Source: Alcaligenes ammonioxydans (GTDB lineage: Bacteria > Pseudomonadota > Gammaproteobacteria > Burkholderiales > Burkholderiaceae_B). Taken from it: a DNA stretch of 64,000 nucleotides. Position 1 is the stretch's first letter. The number at the start of each line of letters is the position of its first letter. The DNA lies in the NCBI RefSeq assembly GCF_019343455.1, contig NZ_CP049362.1, positions 3,658,001 through 3,722,000 of the forward strand. Reading direction: 5' to 3'. Of the stretch, positions 53,468-62,744 are shown one piece after another. The notes beneath the pieces were generated by a model, which saw nothing but the letters and a program-made list of their open reading frames with translations, did not search any database and was not told the origin of the DNA. A program made the position numbers and the translations under genes.

Positions 53468-55398
53468 GCTTGCCTCCTGACCTTACGACGGTGACGCTGA
53501 GAACGACCAAAGGATTGGGTGATCCGATCAATGACAATCGCCAGGATCACAATCGCTACCCCTGCCTGCAAGCCACGACCGATATCCAGGGTCTGAATCC
53601 CCGCCAGCACGTCTTCACCCAAACCCTGAGCCCCAATCATGGAGGCCACCACCACCATGGAAAGTGCCATCATGGTGGTCTGATTGATGCCCGCCATGAT
53701 ACTGGGACGGGCCAGAGGCAAGGTGACCTTGGTCAACATTTGCCAGCGCGTGACCCCATACGCCTGTGCCGCTTCCATCACATGCTTGTCCACCTGTCGC
53801 AGTCCCAGACTGGTCAGGCGAATCAAGGGAGGGACAGCATAGACAACGGTGGCCAGGACGGCGGGGACTTTACCCAGGCCAAACAGCATCAGCACTGGGA
53901 TCAAATAGACAAAACTGGGCATGGTTTGCATCACATCCAGCACGGGCGTCAGCACTTTTCTAAGCAGACGACTTCGGGCGCTAAGAATGCCAAGTGGGAC
54001 ACCGATCAGAATCGAAAAAACGGTGGCCACCAGCACCAGAGTGAAGGTTTGCATCAGCTTGTCCCACAAACCCATGGCGCCTATCAGGTACAGACCGGCC
54101 ACATAGAGCAGGACCGGCAGGAAACGTCGCTGTCCCCACCAGGCCAGCAAACCGGTCAAGGCCAGGATGACCCAGGCGGGCACCTGCTGCAAGACCCGCT
54201 CCACCGGCAAGATGGCGTTCGTCAGAATCCAGGCGCTGATCTGACGAAAACCTGTGCCCCAATCCCGCACGGCTACCAGCAATTGGCGATTCACCCAATC
54301 CGCCGCCGACCACTGTGCAAAAAATGACGGCTGCGAGACAGCGACCTTCCCTGTTGACTGCGGCTCCAGGGAGGCCAGCAGCCGCTCTGCCTGTGCCGCA
54401 GGCATCCACTGGCGCCATTGCTCAGGGTTCTCTTTCAAGAATTTCTGCACCTGTGTACGGGCATTCTGTCCGCCTTCCGTCATACCCAGAATGATCTTGT
54501 TCATCTGCTCAGGCTCAAGCTGGATTTTTTCGAACAGATACACCAGATCAGGATGCGACTGTACGAAAGGCGTGGAGGCCGCCACACCAATATGGGCCAG
54601 GATGAAGTCTGTGGGGCAAACCTGGCCTTTGCCAGACACCGCCGCTTCCCAGCAGCGTTCATTGAAAGGCGCGCTGGCCAGCTTTTTGAAGGAATACTTG
54701 GCCATGAGGCCTGCTGGCTGCCAGTAATAGAACAGGATAGGCTCACGCCTGTCATAAGCAGCACTGATGGCCGCATCCAGAGCCGCACCCGTACCGGGTC
54801 GGAAATTCTGATAGTGTTCGCCCAGACCATAGAGATCGAACAGACGGCTATTGAAGGTTTCACAGACCCAACCGGAGGGACAGTTATAGAAGCGACCTTT
54901 ATGGGGCTGTTCCGGGTCGCTGAAAATAGTGGCGTAGCGCCCCAAATCTTCAACTTTCTGGAGATCGGGGGCAATTGGCTTGATTCCCTTGTCAGGATCA
55001 CCCTCGACCACATAGTCCGGAACGTACCACCCCTGCTCGGCCCCACCCTTCAGCGTACTGCCCAGAACCTGAACCTGTCCGGCTTCAATGGCTTTCTCGA
55101 TGATCTCGGTACGCCCGGACCAGATCTCGCCGATTACCTGGATATCATTCTGTGCCAACGCACTTTCCAAGGCAGCCGAGGAGCCCGGCACCCGTTCAGT
55201 CTTGCAGCCATACGCCCTTTCCAGAATCTGTTGATACAGCTCCGTGCTGAACGCGGCACTCTCCCAGCTCAAGTCAGCCAGACGTATTGGTTTGTCCGGC
55301 TGACAAGCTTGCGCGTATGCATGACCTCCCCACAGGCAAAGCCATAGGCCCAGGCAGTACCACAGGGCCAGAAATGGCTTTCGTATCTGATTTTTCAT
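53464..55398 (-). CDS. Fused substrate-binding/permease protein of betaine-type ABC importer
   Basis: This 644-aa fusion has a signal peptide or N-terminal anchor (KPFLALWYCLGLWLCLWGGHAYA), then an OpuAC-type binding domain at about 33-345 (RLADLSWESAAFSTELYQQILERAYG, IGEIWSGR, YYWQPAGLMAKY). A linker and a permease domain of about six membrane segments follow, with the transport loop EAAQAYGVTRWQMLTKVTLPLARPSIMAGINQTTMMALSMVVVASMIG. The binding protein is thus tethered in front of the permease. AGGAGG lies 6 nt before the ATG. The likely substrate is glycine betaine, choline or a related compound; this is inferred from family. Confidence 0.9.
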   Translation of the reverse strand: MKNQIRKPFLALWYCLGLWLCLWGGHAYAQACQPDKPIRLADLSWESAAFSTELYQQILERAYGCKTERVPGSSAALESALAQNDIQVIGEIWSGRTEIIEKAIEAGQVQVLGSTLKGGAEQGWYVPDYVVEGDPDKGIKPIAPDLQKVEDLGRYATIFSDPEQPHKGRFYNCPSGWVCETFNSRLFDLYGLGEHYQNFRPGTGAALDAAISAAYDRREPILFYYWQPAGLMAKYSFKKLASAPFNERCWEAAVSGKGQVCPTDFILAHIGVAASTPFVQSHPDLVYLFEKIQLEPEQMNKIILGMTEGGQNARTQVQKFLKENPEQWRQWMPAAQAERLLASLEPQSTGKVAVSQPSFFAQWSAADWVNRQLLVAVRDWGTGFRQISAWILTNAILPVERVLQQVPAWVILALTGLLAWWGQRRFLPVLLYVAGLYLIGAMGLWDKLMQTFTLVLVATVFSILIGVPLGILSARSRLLRKVLTPVLDVMQTMPSFVYLIPVLMLFGLGKVPAVLATVVYAVPPLIRLTSLGLRQVDKHVMEAAQAYGVTRWQMLTKVTLPLARPSIMAGINQTTMMALSMVVVASMIGAQGLGEDVLAGIQTLDIGRGLQAGVAIVILAIVIDRITQSFGRSQRHRRKVRRQA

Positions 55399-55608
55399 TC
55401 TCGTCCTCCTTCACCCCGCTCATCGTCGCATTTGTTTCCGGGTGAAAGTGTGTCCGGTCGTAAAAACAAACTAAAAACAGGTTTTACTCCACGGCGGCAT
55501 CAGCGTGCATCGCTCACAACAGGGTCAAGGACGAGAGACAAAACCCCTGCTCAGAAAAAATGGCGGCTAGTCACCCTATCGTCTGAGTCAGACCGCTGCT
55601 TACGGACG

Positions 55609-55638
55609 AAAAAAAACGCCATGCAGTTGCATGGCGTT
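55609..55638 (-). terminator. Strong intrinsic terminator after rpsJ
   Basis: On the minus strand, AACGCCATGC and GCATGGCGTT form a perfect 10-bp stem with loop AACT and run into eight Ts, 32 nt after the rpsJ stop. It should end transcription from the str region before the transporter genes and so splits the S10 operon. The rest of 55399-55670 has no gene. Confidence 0.92.
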
Positions 55639-55670
55639 TCTTTCGATGAAGCTCGAACTGCTAGGCAGAA

Positions 55671-55982
55671 TTACTGCAGAGCGATTTCGACGTCAACACC
55701 GGCTGGCAAATCCAGACGCATCAGAGCGTCGACGGTCTTGTCGGTAGGATCGACAATGTCCATCAAGCGCTGGTGGGTACGCATTTCAAACTGATCGCGC
55801 GATGTCTTGTTGACGTGCGGCGAACGCAGAATGTCGTAGCGACGGATACGTGTTGGCAGTGGTACTGGACCACGAACAACAGCGCCGGTGCGCTTGGCGG
55901 TTTCTACGATCTCAGCAGCAGACTGATCGATCAACTTGTAATCGTAAGCCTTCAGACGGATGCGGATTTTCTGGTTTTTCAT
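55671..55982 (-). CDS. rpsJ: 30S ribosomal protein S10 (NusE)
   Basis: This 103-aa protein of the small-subunit head is also NusE, a transcription antitermination factor. The sequence [34 protein letters not shown], then [39 protein letters not shown], is standard. AGGA lies 6 nt before the ATG. It normally leads the S10 operon, but here it is followed by a strong terminator. Confidence 0.97.
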   Translation of the reverse strand: MKNQKIRIRLKAYDYKLIDQSAAEIVETAKRTGAVVRGPVPLPTRIRRYDILRSPHVNKTSRDQFEMRTHQRLMDIVDPTDKTVDALMRLDLPAGVDVEIALQ

Positions 55983-56055
55983 GGGTAATCCTAAAGAACG
56001 ATATAAGTGGGGGCTTTTTGACTGGGCTTACCGATTGCTCGAAGAAACTCTGACT

Positions 56056-56077
56056 AAAAAGCACCCCTTTTGGGGGT
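56056..56077 (-). terminator. Weak hairpin between tuf and rpsJ
   Basis: On the minus strand, ACCCC and GGGGT form a 5-bp stem with loop CAAAA, followed after two bases by five Ts. It may give partial termination, letting tuf and rpsJ be expressed at different levels. Confidence 0.45.
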
Positions 56078-56128
56078 AGCAAAGACGCGGCGGGAAGGTT
56101 TGCACCTTCACACCGCGATCAAGGCTTA

Positions 56129-57319
56129 TTACTTGATGATTTTTGCCACCACGCCAGCGCCAACGGTACGGCCGCCTTCGCGAATAGCGAAGCGCAGACC
56201 TTCTTCCATGGCGATAGGAGCGATCAGGGACACTTTCATCGAAATGTTGTCGCCTGGCAGAACCATTTCCTTGTCTTCTGGCAGCTCGATCGTGCCGGTC
56301 ACGTCAGTTGTACGGAAGTAGAACTGAGGACGGTAGCCCTTGAAGAAAGGCGTGTGACGACCACCTTCTTCTTTGGACAAAATGTACACCTCGGCGTCGA
56401 AGTCCGTGTGTGGCTTGATCGAACCAGGTTTGGCCAGAACTTGACCACGTTCCACGTCTTCACGCTTGGTACCACGCAGCAACAGACCGACGTTATCGCC
56501 AGCTTCGCCTTGGTCCAGCAGTTTGCGGAACATTTCAACGCCGGTACAAATGGTCTTGACCGTGTCTTTGATACCCACGATTTCGATTTCTTCGCCGACT
56601 TTGATGATGCCGCGCTCAATACGACCGGTCACAACCGTACCACGGCCGGAGATCGAGAACACGTCTTCAACAGGCATCAAGAAGGTACCGTCAACGGCAC
56701 GCTCAGGCGTAGGAATGTAGGTGTCCAGCGCTTCGGCCAGAGCCAGAACAGCTTGGCTGCCCAGTGGGCCTTCGTCGCCTTCCAGAGCCAGTTTGGCCGA
56801 ACCCTTGATGATCGGGGTGTCGTCGCCAGGGAAGTCGTACTTGGACAACAGCTCACGAACTTCCATTTCAACCAGTTCGATCAGCTCTTCGTCATCAACC
56901 ATGTCGGCCTTGTTCAGGAACACGATGATGTAAGGAACGCCAACCTGACGGCTCAGCAGGATGTGCTCGCGAGTCTGGGGCATTGGGCCGTCAGCGGCCG
57001 AGCAAACCAAGATAGCGCCGTCCATCTGGGCAGCACCGGTAATCATGTTCTTGACGTAGTCAGCGTGGCCGGGGCAGTCAACGTGAGCGTAGTGACGGTT
57101 AGGCGTTTCGTACTCAACGTGCGACGTGCTGATGGTGATACCACGTGCTTTTTCTTCAGGGGCGTTGTCGATCTGCGAGTAATCGCGTGCTTCGCCGCCG
57201 TATGCCTTGGACAGAACCGTGCAGATTGCAGCGGTCAGAGTGGTTTTACCGTGGTCAACGTGACCGATAGTACCGACGTTGACGTGCGGTTTAGTCCGTT
57301 CAAACTTACCTTTTGCCAT
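56129..57319 (-). CDS. tuf: Elongation factor Tu
   Basis: This 396-aa GTPase delivers aminoacyl-tRNA to the ribosome. Motifs are the P-loop GHVDHGKT (19-26), switch region ARGITI, DCPGH, and NKAD for guanine binding; domains 2 and 3 are complete to the end [10 protein letters not shown]. Burkholderiales often carry a second tuf copy; only this one is in the window. It lies downstream of fusA after a hairpin. Confidence 0.98.
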   Translation of the reverse strand: MAKGKFERTKPHVNVGTIGHVDHGKTTLTAAICTVLSKAYGGEARDYSQIDNAPEEKARGITISTSHVEYETPNRHYAHVDCPGHADYVKNMITGAAQMDGAILVCSAADGPMPQTREHILLSRQVGVPYIIVFLNKADMVDDEELIELVEMEVRELLSKYDFPGDDTPIIKGSAKLALEGDEGPLGSQAVLALAEALDTYIPTPERAVDGTFLMPVEDVFSISGRGTVVTGRIERGIIKVGEEIEIVGIKDTVKTICTGVEMFRKLLDQGEAGDNVGLLLRGTKREDVERGQVLAKPGSIKPHTDFDAEVYILSKEEGGRHTPFFKGYRPQFYFRTTDVTGTIELPEDKEMVLPGDNISMKVSLIAPIAMEEGLRFAIREGGRTVGAGVVAKIIK

Positions 57320-57350
57320 GATTTATCCCAATTATGTTTTACAGGAAAAC

Positions 57351-57386
57351 AAAAAAATTGTTGAGCAGCCCGCCATGAGGCGGGCT
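57351..57386 (-). terminator. Hairpin and T run between fusA and tuf
   Basis: On the minus strand, AGCCCGCC and GGCGGGCT form a perfect 8-bp stem with loop TCAT. Eight bases later there is a run of seven Ts. The gap between stem and T run suggests partial termination or processing between fusA and tuf. Confidence 0.5.
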
Positions 57387-57396
57387 GATATTGCTA

Positions 57397-59499
57397 TTAC
57401 TTACCGCGAGCGCTGATCACTTCTTCCGCTACGTTCTTTGGAGCTTCAGCATATTGCTTGAATTCCATCGTGTACGTAGCGCGACCTTGTGTTTGCGAAC
57501 GCAGGCTGGTCGAGTAACCGAACATCTCGGCCAGAGGAACCTCGGCCTTGATGATCTTGCCACCACCAACGATATCGTCCATGCCCTGAACCATACCGCG
57601 ACGGGAGGACAAGTCACCCATCACAGTACCGGCGTACTCCTCAGGAGTTTCAACCTCAACAGCCATGGTTGGTTCCAGCAGAACAGGGGCAGCCTTACGC
57701 ATACCATCCTTGAAGGCCATCGAAGCGGCCATGCGGAAAGCGTTTTCGTTCGAGTCCACATCGTGGTACGAACCGAAGAACAGCGTAGCTTTGACGTCCA
57801 CCACTGGGTAACCAGCGACCACACCTGCGGACAGGGTTTCGCGAATACCTTTTTCAACAGCAGGAATGTATTCGCGAGGAACCACACCGCCCTTGATGGC
57901 GTCAACGAACTCAAAGCCACCGCCTGCTTCCAGGGGCTCCAGCTTGAGGACCACGTGACCGTACTGACCACGACCACCGGACTGTTTGACGAACTTACCT
58001 TCGATTTCGTCGCAAGTCTTGCGGATGGTTTCGCGGTAAGCCACTTGGGGTTTGCCCACGTTGGCTTCCACGCCGAATTCACGGCGCATGCGGTCGACCA
58101 GAACTTCCAGGTGCAGCTCGCCCATACCGGAAATAATGGTCTGGCCGGACTCTTCGTCGCTGCTGACGCGGAAAGATGGATCTTCCTGAGCCAGACGGGA
58201 CAAGGCCACGCCCATTTTTTCCTGGTCGGACTTGGTCTTTGGTTCCACAGCCTGCGAAATCACGGGCTCGGGGAACTCCATGCGTTCCAGAATGATGTGC
58301 TGGCTGGCGTCACACAGGGTTTCACCCGTGGTCACGTCTTTCAAGCCCACCACGGAGGCGATGTCACCGGCCACCAGCTCTTTCAGTTCGGCACGGTTGT
58401 TTGCGTGCATCTGCAAAATACGGCCAATACGCTCTTTCTTGCCCTTGATAGGGTTGTAGACCGTATCGCCCGAACGCAGAACGCCCGAGTAAACGCGCAC
58501 GAAGGTCAATTGACCAACAAAGGGGTCAGTCATCAGCTTGAACGCCAGAGCGGACATCGGCTCTTCGTCGTTGGCTTTACGATGAATGACATTACCTTCG
58601 TCATCCGAACCTTCGACAGGAGGAATATCCACTGGCGATGGCAGGTAGTCGATCACGGCGTCCAGCATACGCTGCACACCTTTGTTCTTGAACGCGGTAC
58701 CGCACAGCATTGGCTGAATTTCGCAGGCAATGGTACGTGTACGCAGACCCAGGTTGATGTCCTCTTCGGAGAGGTCACCGTTTTCCAGGTACTTGTTCAT
58801 CAGGTCTTCGCTGGCTTCGGCAGCCGACTCGACCATTTTTTCACGCCATTCTTCAGCCGAAGCTTGCAGCTCAGCAGGAATGTCGGTGTATTCAAATTTC
58901 ACGCCGTTGCTGGCTTGATCCCAGATGATGGCTTTCATCTTGATCAGGTCAACCACGCCTTGGAAATCTTCTTCAGCACCAATCGGGATAACGACAGGCA
59001 CAGGATGGGCTTTCAGACGCAGCTTGAGCTGGTCGTAAACCTTGAAGAAGTTTGCGCCCGTGCGGTCCATCTTGTTGATGAAGGCCAGACGAGGCACACC
59101 GTACTTGTTGGCTTGACGCCATACGGTTTCCGACTGAGGCTGAACACCACCCACCGCGCAGTAAACCATGCAAGCGCCGTCCAGCACACGCATGGAACGC
59201 TCAACTTCAATGGTGAAGTCAACGTGGCCGGGGGTATCAATGATGTTGATACGGTGCTCTGGATAATTGCCCGCCATACCACGCCAGAAAGCAGTGGTAG
59301 CAGCCGAGGTAATGGTGATCCCGCGCTCTTGCTCTTGCTCCATCCAGTCCATGGTGGCCGAACCTTCGTGGGTTTCGCCCAGCTTGTGGTTCACACCGGT
59401 GTAGAACAGGATGCGCTCGGTAGTGGTCGTTTTCCCGGCGTCGATGTGAGCCGAGATACCGATGTTGCGATAGCGCTGAATAGGGGTTTTGCGGGCCAT
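57397..59499 (-). CDS. fusA: Elongation factor G
   Basis: This 700-aa GTPase drives ribosomal translocation and recycling. Motifs are P-loop [12 protein letters not shown] near the start, switch [20 protein letters not shown] and NKMDRTGA. Domains II-V follow, with [15 protein letters not shown] and [14 protein letters not shown] lies about 9 nt before the ATG. It follows rpsG by 17 nt in the usual str order. Confidence 0.98.
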   Translation of the reverse strand: MARKTPIQRYRNIGISAHIDAGKTTTTERILFYTGVNHKLGETHEGSATMDWMEQEQERGITITSAATTAFWRGMAGNYPEHRINIIDTPGHVDFTIEVERSMRVLDGACMVYCAVGGVQPQSETVWRQANKYGVPRLAFINKMDRTGANFFKVYDQLKLRLKAHPVPVVIPIGAEEDFQGVVDLIKMKAIIWDQASNGVKFEYTDIPAELQASAEEWREKMVESAAEASEDLMNKYLENGDLSEEDINLGLRTRTIACEIQPMLCGTAFKNKGVQRMLDAVIDYLPSPVDIPPVEGSDDEGNVIHRKANDEEPMSALAFKLMTDPFVGQLTFVRVYSGVLRSGDTVYNPIKGKKERIGRILQMHANNRAELKELVAGDIASVVGLKDVTTGETLCDASQHIILERMEFPEPVISQAVEPKTKSDQEKMGVALSRLAQEDPSFRVSSDEESGQTIISGMGELHLEVLVDRMRREFGVEANVGKPQVAYRETIRKTCDEIEGKFVKQSGGRGQYGHVVLKLEPLEAGGGFEFVDAIKGGVVPREYIPAVEKGIRETLSAGVVAGYPVVDVKATLFFGSYHDVDSNENAFRMAASMAFKDGMRKAAPVLLEPTMAVEVETPEEYAGTVMGDLSSRRGMVQGMDDIVGGGKIIKAEVPLAEMFGYSTSLRSQTQGRATYTMEFKQYAEAPKNVAEEVISARGK

Positions 59500-59516
59500 G
59501 ATTATATGTCCTCAGA

Positions 59517-59987
59517 TTACCAACGGAAATGGCTGAATGCTTTGTTAGCATCGGCCATCTTGTGCGTGTCTTCACGCTTTTTCATTGCACCGCCACGGCC
59601 TTCAGCCGCATCGGACAATTCGCCGGCCAGGCGCAAGTCCATCGATTTTTCACCGCGTTTCTTGGCGGCTTCACGCACCCAGCGCATGGCCAGAGCCAAA
59701 CGACGCACGGGACGCACTTCGACAGGTACCTGGTAGTTAGCGCCACCAACACGGCGGCTCTTCACTTCAACAACAGGTTTTACATTATTGATGGCAGCAT
59801 TAAACACTTCGAGCGGATCTTTGCCGGTTTTCTGCGCAATTTGTTCCAGCGCGCCATAAACAATACGTTCGGCAACAGCTTTCTTGCCGGACAGCATGAC
59901 CACGTTCATGAACTTGGCCAGCTCAACGCTGCCAAATTTTGGGTCAGGTAGGATTTCACGTTTGGGTACTTCGCGACGGCGAGGCAT
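59517..59987 (-). CDS. rpsG: 30S ribosomal protein S7
   Basis: This 156-aa protein organises the small-subunit head. The start [20 protein letters not shown] at 59987 has AAGGA 7 nt upstream; a longer frame to 60056 is rejected. The pattern [14 protein letters not shown] segment, [23 protein letters not shown] and [25 protein letters not shown] is complete. Confidence 0.97.
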   Translation of the reverse strand: MPRRREVPKREILPDPKFGSVELAKFMNVVMLSGKKAVAERIVYGALEQIAQKTGKDPLEVFNAAINNVKPVVEVKSRRVGGANYQVPVEVRPVRRLALAMRWVREAAKKRGEKSMDLRLAGELSDAAEGRGGAMKKREDTHKMADANKAFSHFRW

Positions 59988-60126
59988 TTTTATTTCCTTG
60001 TGACTATTCAGTTGAACCGCGTTATGCGGTCTCGGCCATTCATGACAAATGACCACTTACCTACCATGGCGCTCAGGCCACGGTTGCACGGATCCAGATC
60101 AGAGAACTGATCAATGGATACATGGA

Positions 60127-60498
60127 TTACTTGGGACGCTTGGCGCCGTACTTGGAGCGGGCTTGCTTACGGTCCTTGACGCCTTGCAGGTCAAGAGCAC
60201 CGCGAACAATGTGGTAACGCACACCTGGCAAGTCTTTAACACGACCACCGCGGACGAGAACGACCGAGTGCTCTTGCAGGTTGTGGCCTTCACCACCGAT
60301 GTAAGAAATGACTTCGAAGCCGTTGGTCAGGCGCACTTTGGCGACTTTACGCAGAGCGGAGTTAGGCTTCTTGGGGGTCGTGGTGTATACACGTGTGCAA
60401 ACACCGCGGCGCTGTGGGCAGTTCTCGAGCGCTGGGCTCTTGCTGCTAACGCGGCTGACTTCGCGCGGTTTACGCACGAGCTGGCTAATGGTTGGCAT
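60127..60498 (-). CDS. rpsL: 30S ribosomal protein S12
   Basis: This 123-aa protein of the decoding centre starts [13 protein letters not shown] at 60498. The frame is open for 73 more codons upstream, but that extension has no family similarity and crosses the leader hairpin, so it is rejected. Lys43 ([11 protein letters not shown]) and Lys88 ([10 protein letters not shown]) are the wild-type residues at the known streptomycin-resistance positions. It is the first gene of the str operon. Confidence 0.97.
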   Translation of the reverse strand: MPTISQLVRKPREVSRVSSKSPALENCPQRRGVCTRVYTTTPKKPNSALRKVAKVRLTNGFEVISYIGGEGHNLQEHSVVLVRGGRVKDLPGVRYHIVRGALDLQGVKDRKQARSKYGAKRPK

Positions 60499-60918
60499 GA
60501 CCTTTACGTATCCTATAACGTACTTTACGTACTGGTTGACGTATATGTTTTGAAAAACGCCGTCCAGTTGGCGGGTATTGAAACCCCGGACCGGAAGCGG
60601 CATTGCGCAATACCACTCCCCATAAAACACGAAAAAGAGCGGTCTTGCACATGGCTTGGGCTTGATTTCAGACACCAAAAAAGTGCCCGCAGCCCCTAAA
60701 TTCAGGGCTGCCATCAAATTACTGCAAGGTGTACCGGCAAAGGATCCTTAAAGTAAGCTCTAAAATTTACCACAGTAAACCCTTATAGGTCAACGATTTG
60801 GGCGCCAATCCGGCTCTTTCCCGTTGTCAGGGCACACGCATGGAAGCACTTGGTCACTCGCTATCTACATATCGTTATACTGCAGGGCTATTGCACTTCT
60901 GCGACAAGGACAATACCC
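60499..60918. promoter_or_regulatory. Divergent promoter region: rpsL leader and response regulator
   Basis: This 420-nt gap holds no gene. On the minus strand TTGACC (60788-60793) and TAAATT (60764-60769), 18 bp apart, form a candidate rpsL promoter, giving a leader of about 260 nt. In that leader a GC-rich hairpin (GCAGCCC / GGGGCTGC, 60689-60711) is followed six bases later by six Ts (60677-60682). Nearer to rpsL the 9-mer TACGTAAAG occurs twice, 21 nt apart, the second just before the ATG. On the plus strand TATACT (60876-60881) may be the -10 box of the response regulator gene. Confidence 0.5.
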
Positions 60919-61623
60919 ATGATCATCGCTTCCCTGGAAGACGACCTCGTCCAGGCTGAACTGATTGCCCGGATCTTGACCGAGGCTGGCTATGAGTGTC
61001 GCTCCTTTCATCAAGGAAAAGACCTGCTGGCCGCCCTGGCCAAGCCACACGATTTCGGTTTACTGCTGCTGGACTGGGAACTGCCGGATGTCAGCGGCCT
61101 AGATGTGTTGCGTTGGGTTCGCACCACACTGGGTCATGCTATGCCCGTTCTGTTTCTGACCAGCCGTACCCAGGAAGAGGATCTGGTCACCGGCTTGCAA
61201 GCCGGTGCCGACGACTATATTAATAAGCCCGTGCGCAAGGGAGAGCTGGTGGCGCGCGTCAACGCCGCTGTACGACGTCTGGATTTGAACACCACCGTCA
61301 CACAGGACAGCCGCTTCTCGTTTGCCGGTTACGATATTTTCCCCGAGCAAGGTCAGATCATGCTGGCCGGTGAGACTGTTACCCTGGCCCCCAAAGAGTT
61401 CGAGTTGGCTCTTTTGCTGTTTCGCAATCCTGGCCGTTTGTTCTCGCGTGATGTTTTAAGCTCCGCCGTCTGGAATCGGGAGATTCCGGCCACCTCCCGT
61501 ACGCTGGACACGCATTTGTCCAATATACGCCGCAAGCTCCAGCTGCGCCCTGAAAACGGGGTACGCCTGACCGCGTCCTACGCTCTGGGCTATCGCCTTG
61601 AACTTTTGACCGACCCTAGCTAG
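60919..61623 (+). CDS. OmpR/PhoB-type response regulator
   Basis: This is a 234-aa two-component regulator. I chose the ATG at 60919 (MIIASLEDDLVQAE) because AAGGA lies 8 nt upstream. The receiver has the acidic pair Asp8-Asp9, phosphoacceptor Asp52 (LLLLDWELPD), LFLTS and the lysine in INKPVRKGEL. The winged-helix output domain (about 130-228) has LAPKEFELALLLFRNPGRLFSRDVL, then TLDTHLSNIRRKLQL and GYRLELL. It is followed 10 nt later by a FecR/LysM gene and then a CHASE2 sensor, likely its partner. Confidence 0.92.
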   Translation: MIIASLEDDLVQAELIARILTEAGYECRSFHQGKDLLAALAKPHDFGLLLLDWELPDVSGLDVLRWVRTTLGHAMPVLFLTSRTQEEDLVTGLQAGADDYINKPVRKGELVARVNAAVRRLDLNTTVTQDSRFSFAGYDIFPEQGQIMLAGETVTLAPKEFELALLLFRNPGRLFSRDVLSSAVWNREIPATSRTLDTHLSNIRRKLQLRPENGVRLTASYALGYRLELLTDPS

Positions 61624-61633
61624 TCCACTTTTT

Positions 61634-62725
61634 ATGATTAATCTGCGTATCGCCGCCCCCCTTGTCTGCGGCTTGATCTGGGGCGGTCTTGTGTCCGCCC
61701 AGCCTTCGGGCGCTCGTGGCGAAAATTTTGTCTACAAAGTTCTGGCCGGAGACACCCTGCTGGACATTTCCCAGACATACACACGCCAAGGGCGCAACTG
61801 GTCCGAGATCCAGCGCTTGAATGCGGTGGCCGATCCGTATCGCCTACCCATTGGCAAGGAGCTGCATATTCCGTTTCGCATGATCCCGGAAGTGGACGCC
61901 CCAGCCCGCATCACCCATCAGACCGGCCATATCCTGGTCAATGGTCAGACTCTGGCCGCGGGGACCACGCATTTACAGGAAGGAGATCTGATCCAGACGG
62001 GCAGCAATGGCTACCTGACACTGGAACTGCAAGATGGCAGTCAACTCAGTGTGCCTGCTCAGGCTTCACTAAATGTGACGCGTCTGCGGGCCTTTGAGGG
62101 GACGGGCCTGACCGATTCGATCATTGCCCTGGACGACGGCGATGTGGAATCGCGGGTTTCACCTGAAAAAAATGGAGTGGGCCGCTTTGAAGTGCGCACC
62201 CCAGTCAGCATTACGGGGGTACGTGGGACCGAGATGCGCGTTCGCACCCAGCGTGGCATGGCACACAGCGAAGTGCTGACGGGCCGTGCCGAGCTGGGCA
62301 CGCAGCAGCGCGACACTCCCACAAGTTTGAAACAGAATCAGGGTGCTGCAGTGGGCACGGACGGCAGTATTCTGGCATTGCAGCCGTTGTTGCCTGCCCC
62401 GCAGATTTCCAAGCCTGAGCGTCGCGGTGGTCAATGGAACAGTACGATTCAAGCTGTGCCCGGTGCTCAGGCCTATCTGGTCCAGACCTCCACCGACCCG
62501 CAAGGCGCCAAGCTGCTGTGGCGCGACATTACAACAGATACGGAGATACAGTTCGGTGCCTCACGCCCCGGCACCTACTACGTCACCGTACGTGCCATTG
62601 ACCGCCACGGGCTGATGGGCCCGGACACGATCGAAAGCTTTGAAGGCGCCGCCAGCCTGACCAGCTCGGATGGCCAAGCCGTGGTCAACCGTTTTGGCGA
62701 CCCCATTCTCTTGACGCAGTTCTAG
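61634..62725 (+). CDS. Exported LysM-FecR domain protein
   Basis: This 363-aa exported protein has a signal peptide at 1-22 (MINLRIAAPLVCGLIWGGLVSA). A LysM domain at about 33-80 (YKVLAGDTLLDISQTYTRQGRNWSEIQRLN, then LPIGKELHIPF) should bind peptidoglycan. A FecR domain at about 115-225 (LQEGDLIQTGSNGYLTLELQDGSQLSVP, then RFEVRTPVSITGVRGTEMRVR) follows. The C-terminal part looks like a fibronectin-type beta domain (AQAYLVQTSTDP, PGTYYVTVRAIDRHGLMG). It lies between a response regulator and a CHASE2 sensor, which suggests a periplasmic input or scaffold for that signalling pair. Confidence 0.88.
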   Translation: MINLRIAAPLVCGLIWGGLVSAQPSGARGENFVYKVLAGDTLLDISQTYTRQGRNWSEIQRLNAVADPYRLPIGKELHIPFRMIPEVDAPARITHQTGHILVNGQTLAAGTTHLQEGDLIQTGSNGYLTLELQDGSQLSVPAQASLNVTRLRAFEGTGLTDSIIALDDGDVESRVSPEKNGVGRFEVRTPVSITGVRGTEMRVRTQRGMAHSEVLTGRAELGTQQRDTPTSLKQNQGAAVGTDGSILALQPLLPAPQISKPERRGGQWNSTIQAVPGAQAYLVQTSTDPQGAKLLWRDITTDTEIQFGASRPGTYYVTVRAIDRHGLMGPDTIESFEGAASLTSSDGQAVVNRFGDPILLTQF

Positions 62726-62744
62726 AACCTGAACGGCAGACGGC

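Noticed and set aside
57391..59736. 781-codon plus-strand frame opposite fusA
   Set aside because: Antisense artefact of codon bias. EF-G on the minus strand is complete and unmistakable.
60499..60717. N-terminal extension of rpsL by 73 codons, or a leader peptide gene
   Set aside because: S12 proteins begin at [10 protein letters not shown]. The extension is not conserved in kind, lacks a ribosome binding site and spans the leader hairpin.
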